This document shows positions 1-6,028 of a DNA stretch of 8,155 bases, piece after piece (the stretch's first letter is position 1; each line of letters opens with the position of its first letter). The notes under the pieces were generated by a model, which was given only the letters and a program-made list of their open reading frames with translations, did no database searches and had not been told where the DNA came from. Source of the stretch: an uncultured Flavobacteriales bacterium (lineage in GTDB: Bacteria > Bacteroidota > Bacteroidia > Flavobacteriales > Flavobacteriaceae); contig CAJVXR010000066.1 of assembly GCA_913009535.1 (NCBI GenBank), forward strand, positions 1-8,155, written 5' to 3'. Position numbers and translations under genes: made by a program.

Positions 1-114
1 GCGAGTATCATCTTTTCTAAATGAAGTTTTCTTAAATGGTTTTTTAAAACCTTCACTGCGAGTATCATCTTTTCTAAATGAAGTTTTCTTAAATGGTTTT
101 TTAAAACCTTCATC
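1..114 (-). repeat. 57-bp in-frame tandem repeat in the helicase tail
   Basis: Positions 1-57 and 58-114 are tandem copies that differ only at the last two bases (56/113 and 57/114), so 55 consecutive bases are identical. The period is 19 codons. Each copy encodes [S/D]-EGFKKPFKK-TSFRKDDTR, a basic and aromatic unit typical in character of RNA-binding helicase tails. The first unit begins at residue 391 with Asp and the second at residue 410 with Ser. The left edge of the window lies inside the array, so the copy number is unknown. Confidence 0.95.
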
Positions 115-1284
115 ATTGCTTCTATTTCCTCGTGCTCTTTTTGATGATTTTGCTGTATTTTTTGAACTTTTATTGTTACCTCTTCCAACTTTTCCCTTTA
201 AACTAGGATCTAGCATTACTTGAATTTCATTCCATTTAGAAAGGTCTTTTGGAGATATAAAGCTTAGTGCTGAACCTGCAGCGCCAGCTCTTCCTGTTCT
301 CCCCATACGGTGAATAAAATCTTCAGCTAGTTGAGGTAAATCATAATTAATAACATTTTCAATGTGAGGAACATCTAATCCACGGGCAGCTATGTCAGTT
401 GCAACTAATATTCTAAATTTTTGGTTACGAAAATCTTTCATAACTTTATCACGTTTACTTTGTCTCAAATTTCCATTTAGTGACTGTGATTTAAACCCAT
501 CTTTTGATAAGTTTTTTGCCATCTTGTCAGTGCCATGCTTGGTCTTCACAAAAATTAGTAAAGATCCATCACGCTCATTTACTTGTTCAAGTAACTCTGC
601 ATATTTAGCTTCTTGATTAATCTTTAAAATATCATGCTTAATATTAGGGGCTACAACATTGGTAGCACCAACAGATACTCTTTCAGGATTTGTTAAATAT
701 TTTGAAGAAAGTTTTTCAATTTCTTTTGGAATTGTTGCTGAAAATAATAATGTTTGTCGTGTTTTTGGAACAAACTTTAAAATACTATCTATTTGGATGC
801 CAAAGCCCATATCTAACATACGATCTGTTTCATCTAAAACTACATAATTAGTTTGATTTAATTTTAATGTCTTTCTATCTAAATGATCATTTATCCTACC
901 TGGAGTTCCAACTATAATTCTTGGTTTTTTCTTAAGCTGCTTAAGTTGACGGGTCATTTGTTCGCCACCAATTAAACATGCTGTATTAATATGATTTAAA
1001 TCTGATAATAAACTAGTAATAACCTCCATTACTTGTTTAGCAAGTTCGCGTGTTGGCGTGAGTACTAACGCCATGGAAGTATCTGAAGTTAATATTGATT
1101 CGATTAATGGAATACTAAAGGCTGCTGTTTTACCAGTACCTGTTTGTGCTGAGCCTAGTATATCTTTTCCTGCCATTGCAAGAGGGATTGCCTGAGCTTG
1201 AATAGGGGTTGGCTCTTTAAAGTCGATTTTTTTTAAGGCCTTATTGAGTCCTTGTGATAGGCTTAAGCCTTCAAAACTGTTCAT
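1..1284 (-). CDS. DEAD-box ATP-dependent RNA helicase, RhlE-like (3' end outside window)
   Basis: A cytoplasmic superfamily 2 helicase that would unwind short RNA duplexes with ATP, probably in ribosome assembly or RNA decay. Translating the minus strand from the ATG at 1284 gives 428 codons with no stop before the left edge. Visible motifs in order: Q motif PTPIQ (25-29), Walker A AQTGTGKT (46-53), PTRELA (77-82), GG (106-107), TPGR (127-130), motif II DETD (151-154), SAT (182-184), ATDIAARGLD (295-304) and HRMGRTGR (325-332). The catalytic core ends near residue 360. A Lys/Ser/Arg-rich tail follows, then two copies of a 19-residue basic repeat from residue 391. Motif II has Thr in place of the usual Ala. 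No Shine-Dalgarno is visible before the start. The motif set and short N terminus fit RhlE, but subfamily assignment is by eye. Family certain, exact ortholog not. Confidence 0.95.
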   Translation of the reverse strand, partial: MNSFEGLSLSQGLNKALKKIDFKEPTPIQAQAIPLAMAGKDILGSAQTGTGKTAAFSIPLIESILTSDTSMALVLTPTRELAKQVMEVITSLLSDLNHINTACLIGGEQMTRQLKQLKKKPRIIVGTPGRINDHLDRKTLKLNQTNYVVLDETDRMLDMGFGIQIDSILKFVPKTRQTLLFSATIPKEIEKLSSKYLTNPERVSVGATNVVAPNIKHDILKINQEAKYAELLEQVNERDGSLLIFVKTKHGTDKMAKNLSKDGFKSQSLNGNLRQSKRDKVMKDFRNQKFRILVATDIAARGLDVPHIENVINYDLPQLAEDFIHRMGRTGRAGAAGSALSFISPKDLSKWNEIQVMLDPSLKGKVGRGNNKSSKNTAKSSKRARGNRSNDEGFKKPFKKTSFRKDDTRSEGFKKPFKKTSFRKDDTR

Positions 1285-1351
1285 TTAATTTATTGGGGTT
1301 TTTTCTATAAAGTTATGCTTCTAATAGTCTTAACTTTCATATAACACAAGG

Positions 1352-1360
1352 ATTATAACA
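1352..1360 (-). promoter_or_regulatory. Candidate extended -10 promoter for the helicase gene
   Basis: Read on the minus strand, this site is TGTTATAAT: a perfect TATAAT hexamer preceded by the TGn extension of extended -10 promoters. It lies 67 bases upstream of the helicase ATG, giving an untranslated leader of roughly 60 bases. No good -35 hexamer is visible at the usual spacing, as an extended -10 allows. In DNA this AT-rich a chance match is possible. Confidence 0.4.
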
Positions 1361-1477
1361 TTTATTAAAAAATATAGGTTTTTGGGGCTTTAATTGGTGT
1401 TTTATCACTGGATAATACCTCCAATTATACTATATAACTGTATATATTATATTAATTAACTAGCTATAAATACTATT

Positions 1478-2404
1478 ATGTTTGATGGGACTTTAGGAGA
1501 AATTGTAACTTCAAAAATACAGCTAATAGTTATTCCTGTATATTTATCTTTTATCTTCTTTGAATCATTTATTATTAGGTTTTTTAAAACAAATGGTTCG
1601 GTAAATAGCAAAGATAGTCTTTTTAATGTTTCAATAGGAATAATGAGTGTTCCTATTAATGCTGCTGCTGCATTTATAACACTTGGTGCACTGTATTGGG
1701 CTAAACAATACCAAATAGCCGTTATTCCTCTTACAATAACTACCTTAGTTATATGTTTTATACTTGATGACTTAAGATTTTATATACACCACAGAATATG
1801 CCACAGATTTAGATGGCAATGGGGAATGCACAATACACATCATTCATCTGAAAGGTTTGGTTTAGCTGTATCTTTAAGACAAAGTTGGGCTAAGCATTTT
1901 ACTGGTACAATGATGCTAAAAATCCCACTTGTGTTAATTGGATTTGATCCAATTATAGTTATTTTTTGTGGAGTTCTAAATGCCACTTACCAATTTTTCT
2001 GTCATACAGAAACTATTAAAAAATTACCTTGGTGGTATGAGGCTATTTTTAATACACCATCACATCACAGAGTACATCATGCTAGAAACCCTAAGTATCT
2101 AGATTCAAATTATGCAGGCACTTTAATTATATGGGACAGAATGTTTGGTTCATTTGTCGAGGAAGATGAAAATGATTTACCTGACTACGGCTTAGTAACT
2201 CCACTGATAACTTATAATCCACTTAAAGTTGTTTTTATTGAATACGCAGGAATTTTTAAGGATGTTTTTTCGAGAGGAATAACTCTTAAAGACAGAATAC
2301 TATATTTATTTGGACCACCCGGATGGTCACATGATGGTAGTAGAATGATGTCTACAGATATAAAAGCTCAATATTATAAAGAACAGGCCTTAAAACAGAA
2401 GTAA
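1478..2404 (+). CDS. Membrane di-iron hydroxylase, fatty acid hydroxylase/sterol desaturase superfamily
   Basis: A 308-residue integral membrane protein with the histidine signature of non-haem di-iron lipid oxygenases: HRICH (105-109), HNTHH (118-122), H176 in YQFFCHTE, and HHRVHH (196-201). Hydrophobic segments lie at about 12-35, 50-74, 80-97 and 147-172, with the histidine clusters on the loops between and after them. The stretches around NTPSHHRVHH, LIIWDRMFG and FGPPGW resemble the branch containing alkylglycerol monooxygenase and bacterial sterol desaturase-like proteins, so an O2-dependent oxidation of a membrane lipid is likely. The substrate cannot be read from sequence. The ATG at 1478 is the first after an in-frame TAA at 1457. 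No Shine-Dalgarno and no convincing -35/-10 pair is visible upstream. It is followed after one base by a small membrane protein gene. Superfamily is confident, substrate unknown. Confidence 0.92.
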   Translation: MFDGTLGEIVTSKIQLIVIPVYLSFIFFESFIIRFFKTNGSVNSKDSLFNVSIGIMSVPINAAAAFITLGALYWAKQYQIAVIPLTITTLVICFILDDLRFYIHHRICHRFRWQWGMHNTHHSSERFGLAVSLRQSWAKHFTGTMMLKIPLVLIGFDPIIVIFCGVLNATYQFFCHTETIKKLPWWYEAIFNTPSHHRVHHARNPKYLDSNYAGTLIIWDRMFGSFVEEDENDLPDYGLVTPLITYNPLKVVFIEYAGIFKDVFSRGITLKDRILYLFGPPGWSHDGSRMMSTDIKAQYYKEQALKQK

Positions 2405-2405
2405 T

Positions 2406-3002
2406 ATGCTACCAGCTCATTATGCTATAACAGAAATACTAATCGTTATAGCCACTTACTTCTCAGTAAGAAAATTATTTTATAATAAAAATTTCTATGC
2501 TGGTATTGGTATACTGCTAATTGGAATTACTGCTTTTATTGGAGCAATAAGATTTGGATTATTAAGTACAGACTTTATAATTTATTTGAATAAAATTTTA
2601 GCAATATTTTCTGGAATAATAACTATGTCTTTAATAAGTATACAAATAGTTAACAACTCAATATCTAAAAAATTTGCCCATCTACTTTTAGCAATTTCTA
2701 TATTAACATTTTTCTTATTGTTTATTTGGACACAACCAATATTCAAACTAATTTTATTATTTGTATGGTCATTTACTGCAATTTTATTAACTTTTCAAAT
2801 ACCTCAAAAATCTATTTCTTTGAAGTTTTTAAAATCTCTTACAATGGCAGTATTATTAATTGCTTTTCTGACTTTAAGTAAAGGTATCGGATTATTTACT
2901 GACTTATTTGCACCTTCAGTTAGTTTTCATGTTTATCATATTCTCATAGCTACATGGGTTTTTTTAATTAGCTATTCAATAAGTCAAAAAGATATCTATT
3001 AG
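2406..3002 (+). CDS. Small polytopic membrane protein of unknown function, paired with the hydroxylase
   Basis: I do not recognise this 198-residue protein. It is almost entirely hydrophobic, with about seven predicted helices near 6-24, 31-50, 58-82, 91-108, 111-131, 143-160 and 174-191, and short basic loops (KK at 88-89, K140, K143). It has no signal peptide distinct from the first helix. Histidines are few: H5, H92 and the pair H175/H178 at the start of the last helix. Its ATG sits one base after the hydroxylase stop, in another frame, with only a weak AGAAG at 2397-2401 as ribosome site, so translation is probably coupled to the gene upstream. A strong terminator follows. This suggests a partner or accessory subunit for the lipid oxygenase, such as a membrane anchor, electron-transfer partner or lipid handler. 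That is inference from position only. Confidence 0.75.
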   Translation: MLPAHYAITEILIVIATYFSVRKLFYNKNFYAGIGILLIGITAFIGAIRFGLLSTDFIIYLNKILAIFSGIITMSLISIQIVNNSISKKFAHLLLAISILTFFLLFIWTQPIFKLILLFVWSFTAILLTFQIPQKSISLKFLKSLTMAVLLIAFLTLSKGIGLFTDLFAPSVSFHVYHILIATWVFLISYSISQKDIY

Positions 3003-3027
3003 TACTGATTGAACTTACGCCCAAACT

Positions 3028-3060
3028 AAAAAACCCCATCTGTTAAGAAGGGGTTTTTTT
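3028..3060 (+). terminator. Rho-independent terminator of the hydroxylase/membrane-protein unit
   Basis: A 10-bp stem AAAAAACCCC (3028-3037) pairs with GGGGTTTTTT (3050-3059). After an A-A mismatch the loop can add TCT/AGA, closing on a GTTA tetraloop. The T run serves as the U tract. It begins 26 bases after the stop at 3002. Because the stem is A-rich on its left side, it could also act on the minus strand. Confidence 0.88.
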
Positions 3061-3137
3061 AATTCGGCATTTGCCTAATATTGATTTAAAAATCAATTTT
3101 TAAAATTTTTTTTGTGTTGAAATAGTTGTGGACACTA

Positions 3138-3156
3138 CCCCAGCTTATGCTGGTGG
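3138..3156. repeat. GC-rich palindrome CCAGC-TTAT-GCTGG
   Basis: CCAGC (3140-3144) and GCTGG (3149-3153) form a perfect 5-bp stem with a TTAT loop. Past a C-T mismatch it extends by two more C-G pairs (3138-3139 with 3155-3156). It stands out as the GC-rich spot in an AT-rich gap. No T run follows directly, so it is not a standard terminator. It could be a dispersed palindromic element, but one copy in one window cannot show that. Confidence 0.5.
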
Positions 3157-3169
3157 ATTCATCTTTTTA

Positions 3170-3276
3170 ACCTCCACGTTATCATCAAAAAAATGATAGC
3201 AGGTATTCGTTAAAGCAGTAATAAAAAAGGCTCTATAAAAAGAGCCTTTTACACGATGATAACGTGAATTAGAGGT
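3170..3276. repeat. Long inverted repeat enclosing the suc terminator
   Basis: CACGTTATCATC (3175-3186) and GATGATAACGTG (3255-3266) are exact reverse complements, 68 bases apart. Outside them ACCTC (3170-3174) and GAGGT (3272-3276) also match, with five extra bases (AATTA, 3267-3271) on the right. The interior holds the minus-strand terminator hairpin. The left arm can alternatively pair locally, TATCAT (3180-3185) with ATGATA (3193-3198). Whether this is an RNA structure or the remains of a small element with terminal inverted repeats cannot be decided here. Confidence 0.75.
3223..3250 (-). terminator. Rho-independent terminator of the sucA-sucB-lpd operon
   Basis: On the minus strand AAAAGGCTCT (3250-3241) pairs with AGAGCCTTTT (3234-3225) around a six-base loop, and the T run continues to 3223. 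It lies 122 bases past the lpd stop codon. In the plus direction the T run is only four bases, so the minus strand is the better fit, though some two-way action is possible. Confidence 0.82.
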
Positions 3277-3372
3277 AAACTATTGATTTGTATAATTTTT
3301 GCAATAGATTTTTTATTAACATTTTAATAAAACGCTAAAAAATAAGCAAAAAAAGGACATTTTTTAGAGGTT

Positions 3373-4767
3373 TTATATATGAATAGCACGCTTATCTACA
3401 TTCAAAGCAGCTTCTTTGATCGACTCAGTAAGGGTAGGATGAGCATGACACGTACGTGCAATGTCTTCTGATGAAGCACCAAATTCCATTGCAAGAGCAA
3501 GTTCAGCAATCATATTTCCAACATCAGCTCCTATCATATGTACTCCAAGTACTTTATCAGATGATGCATCAGACAATATTTTTACAAACCCAGCTGTTTG
3601 ATGCATTACTTTTGCTTTAGCGTTTGCTGTAAAAGGAAACTTTCCAACCTTATAGCTAATATTTGCAGATTTTAATTCTTCTTCCGTTTTTCCAACCGAA
3701 GCTACTTCTGGTGATGTGTATACTACTGATGGTATTGTATCAAAGTTAACATGTCCAGCTTGGCCAACAATAATTTCTGCTAAAGCAGTTCCTTCTTCTG
3801 ATGCCTTATGTGCTAACATAGGTCCTAATTTACAATCACCAATTGCAAAAATATTTTCAACAGACGTTTGGAAATTATTTTTAGTTACAATGAATCCTTT
3901 TTCGTCAGTCTTAACTCCTACTTCTTCTAAGTTTAAACCAAAAGTATATGGTTTTCTGCCAATAGAAATTAGTACTTTATCACAACTTATTTCTGATGCT
4001 TGTCCTTGTTGTGTTTCTATCGCAATATATAACTTATCATTTTTTTTATTAATTTTTTTAAAGGCGGTTGATAATTTAAAATCTATCCCTTGTTTTATTA
4101 ATATTTTTTGAAATTGGTCTGAAATTTCATTATCCATGTTTGGGACAATTCTTTCTGCATATTCAATAACAGTAACTTTTGATCCTAGACGTGACCAAAC
4201 TGAACCCATTTCTAATCCAATATATCCCGCTCCAATTATAACTAGTTTTTCTGGAACTTTATCTAAACTCAATGCTCCAGTCGAACTAAGAATATCTTTT
4301 TCATCAATTATAACATCATCTGGAACTGAAACTTCAGAGCCCGTTGCTATAACAATATTTTTACCATTTATTATTTGGTCAGCATCATCATTTAATATTG
4401 TTACTTCATTTTTACCTGTTATTTTTCCAAAGCCTTGAATATGGGTTATTTTATTTTTTTTAAATAAAAATTGAATACCGTCTGTTAAGCCTTTGACAGA
4501 CTCATCCTTAGAAGACATCATCTTTGATAAATCAAGTTTAACATTGTCTATATTGATTCCTATGTCAGCATAACTTTTGGTATCACTATATATTTGTGAG
4601 GCATGTAATAATGATTTTGAGGGAATACAGCCAATATTCAGACAGGTGCCACCTAAAGTTTTACGTTTTTCCACGCAGCATACTTTTAGACCAAGCTGTG
4701 CAGCTCTTATTGCACACACATAGCCTCCGGGGCCACTACCAATTATAATGAGGTCAAATTCTTCCAT
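3373..4767 (-). CDS. lpd: Dihydrolipoyl dehydrogenase (E3)
   Basis: This FAD flavoprotein reoxidises the dihydrolipoyl group of E2 and passes electrons to NAD+, closing the 2-oxoglutarate dehydrogenase cycle in the cytoplasm. At 464 residues it has the normal family length. Visible: the FAD dinucleotide fold GSGPGG (10-15), the redox-active disulfide C42 and C47 in GGTCLNIGCIPSK, ATG (141-143), the NAD-binding GAGYIG (179-184), the second FAD motif AIGD (308-311), and the active-site H443 and E448 in HPTLTE. The ATG lies two bases after the sucB stop, so the two are translationally coupled and this E3 probably serves the 2-oxoglutarate complex, although E3 is often shared with pyruvate dehydrogenase. 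A minor oddity is Cys312 after AIGD, where Val is common. The operon terminator follows downstream. Confidence 0.97.
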   Translation of the reverse strand: MEEFDLIIIGSGPGGYVCAIRAAQLGLKVCCVEKRKTLGGTCLNIGCIPSKSLLHASQIYSDTKSYADIGINIDNVKLDLSKMMSSKDESVKGLTDGIQFLFKKNKITHIQGFGKITGKNEVTILNDDADQIINGKNIVIATGSEVSVPDDVIIDEKDILSSTGALSLDKVPEKLVIIGAGYIGLEMGSVWSRLGSKVTVIEYAERIVPNMDNEISDQFQKILIKQGIDFKLSTAFKKINKKNDKLYIAIETQQGQASEISCDKVLISIGRKPYTFGLNLEEVGVKTDEKGFIVTKNNFQTSVENIFAIGDCKLGPMLAHKASEEGTALAEIIVGQAGHVNFDTIPSVVYTSPEVASVGKTEEELKSANISYKVGKFPFTANAKAKVMHQTAGFVKILSDASSDKVLGVHMIGADVGNMIAELALAMEFGASSEDIARTCHAHPTLTESIKEAALNVDKRAIHI

Positions 4768-4769
4768 AA

Positions 4770-6011
4770 TTAAACGCTAAGTAAAATTCTTCTTGGATCT
4801 TCCAGGCTTTCCTTAACTCTAACAAGAAAAGTTACCGCTGCTTTTCCATCAATTAATCTATGATCGTATGATAATGCCAAGTACATCATAGGTCTAACTA
4901 CAACCTCACCATCAATTGCGATAGGTCTTTCCTGAATTTTGTGCATCCCTAAAACCCCAGCTTGTGGGGGATTAATTATCGGTGTGGACATCAATGAGCC
5001 ATATACACCACCATTAGATATTGTGAAGGTACCATCCTGCATATCACCAATACTTAGTTTTCCATCTCTAGCTTTTTTACCAAGATTAGATATTTCTTTT
5101 TCAATATCAGCTACAATTAATTGGTCAGCATTTCTAACAACTGGAACAACTAAGCCTTGATCGGTACCAACTGCAACACCAATATTATAATAATTTTTAT
5201 AAATAATATCGTCGTTTTCAATTTCTGCATTTACCTCAGGTATTTCTTTTAATGCTGTAATACATGCTTTAACAAAGAAAGACATAAATCCAAGTTTTAC
5301 CCCGTGTTTCTTTTCAAAGAATTCTTTATATTCACTTCTGACTTTAATAAGTTCTGTCATATCTACTTCGTTAAAAGTAGTTAAGATTGCAGCAGTGTTT
5401 TGCGCATCCTTTAATCTTTTGGCAATAGTTTTTCTTAAACGAGACATCGTTACTCGCTCTGTTAATTTGTCATTTCTAACAGATATTGGACTTGTATTAG
5501 ACTCAGATTTTGAAGGTTGATTTGATATAGAATTTAGCGCATCTTCTTTTGTAATTCTGCCGTTTTTTCCAGAAGGTGAAATTTCATTTATATTAATATT
5601 ATTCTCAGCAATAATTTTTCTTACCGCCGGAGACAATTCACTAGATACTTCAGATACTTTATTAATTTCAATTTTAGGAACTTCTTTGGGCTCAGAAACC
5701 TCAGTTATTGGATTTTCTATAATAATCTCTTTTTTAATTGGAGCTTCAACTTTTTTTTCTACCGCTGCAGCAACTCCTTCAATAATTGAGCCTAATGTAG
5801 TTCCAACTTCTACAGTATCACCATCATTTACTTTTATATCACTGAGTTGACCAGTTGCAGGTGCGGGAACTTCTAAAGTTACTTTATCTGTCTCTAATTC
5901 TAATAATGGTTCATCGATAGTAACAGAATCACCCACATTTTTGTACCAGCGAGCAATAGTTGCCTCAGTAACAGATTCTCCTAGTGATGGTACTTTTATA
6001 TCTATGCTCAT
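4770..6011 (-). CDS. sucB: 2-oxoglutarate dehydrogenase E2, dihydrolipoyllysine succinyltransferase
   Basis: The core subunit of the 2-oxoglutarate dehydrogenase complex transfers the succinyl group from lipoyl-lysine to CoA. It has 413 residues in three parts. A single N-terminal lipoyl domain (about 1-78) carries the lipoyl lysine K43 in [10 protein letters not shown] peripheral-subunit binding domain (about 126-161, [11 protein letters not shown] to GRITKEDAL) follows, and then the catalytic domain (about 180-413) with the active-site motif DHRLIDG (383-389; H384 and D388). One lipoyl domain and succinyltransferase-type sequence, next to sucA, separate it from pyruvate dehydrogenase E2. 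The first linker (about 80-125) is rich in Lys, Glu and Ile rather than Ala and Pro, which fits the AT bias. The start lies 17 bases after the sucA stop, with no clear Shine-Dalgarno in the gap. Confidence 0.97.
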   Translation of the reverse strand: MSIDIKVPSLGESVTEATIARWYKNVGDSVTIDEPLLELETDKVTLEVPAPATGQLSDIKVNDGDTVEVGTTLGSIIEGVAAAVEKKVEAPIKKEIIIENPITEVSEPKEVPKIEINKVSEVSSELSPAVRKIIAENNININEISPSGKNGRITKEDALNSISNQPSKSESNTSPISVRNDKLTERVTMSRLRKTIAKRLKDAQNTAAILTTFNEVDMTELIKVRSEYKEFFEKKHGVKLGFMSFFVKACITALKEIPEVNAEIENDDIIYKNYYNIGVAVGTDQGLVVPVVRNADQLIVADIEKEISNLGKKARDGKLSIGDMQDGTFTISNGGVYGSLMSTPIINPPQAGVLGMHKIQERPIAIDGEVVVRPMMYLALSYDHRLIDGKAAVTFLVRVKESLEDPRRILLSV

Positions 6012-6028
6012 TTTTTTATTATATGTCT

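Larger units (their letters stand above)
3003..3372. other. Structured convergent intergenic region, no gene
   Basis: This gap separates the 3' ends of the plus-strand hydroxylase unit and the minus-strand suc operon. No open frame of note or RNA gene is apparent. It contains a plus-strand terminator, a minus-strand terminator, a GC-rich hairpin at 3138-3156, and a 12-bp perfect inverted repeat (3175-3186 and 3255-3266) that encloses the second terminator. A weak AT-only hairpin lies at 3081-3096, followed by T-rich sequence. The stretch 3277-3372 before the lpd stop codon is plain AT-rich DNA. Confidence 0.85.

Noticed and set aside
1..114. Direct repeats that could suggest a CRISPR array
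   Set aside because: There are no spacers: the units abut, the period is exactly 19 codons, and they are in frame with the helicase.
392..847. Two short plus-strand open frames (74 and 62 codons)
   Set aside because: Both lie antisense to the helicase core, between and across its conserved motifs, so they are shadows.
1259..1270. Perfect 12-bp palindrome AGGCTTAAGCCT near the helicase start
   Set aside because: It lies within codons 5-9 of the helicase and encodes conserved-looking residues; there is no loop and no second signal to support a regulatory hairpin.
3832..3834. Cys312 directly after the FAD motif AIGD in lpd
   Set aside because: A non-catalytic position that tolerates variation; all active-site and cofactor residues are intact.
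3716..4438. Open frames on the plus strand opposite lpd (131 and 100 codons)
   Set aside because: They lie antisense to a complete, motif-rich lpd and show no recognisable protein features.
6018..6023. TATAAT on the minus strand in the sucA-sucB gap, a possible internal promoter
   Set aside because: It is only seven bases from the sucB ATG with no -35, and the gap is almost pure A and T, so chance is the simpler reading.
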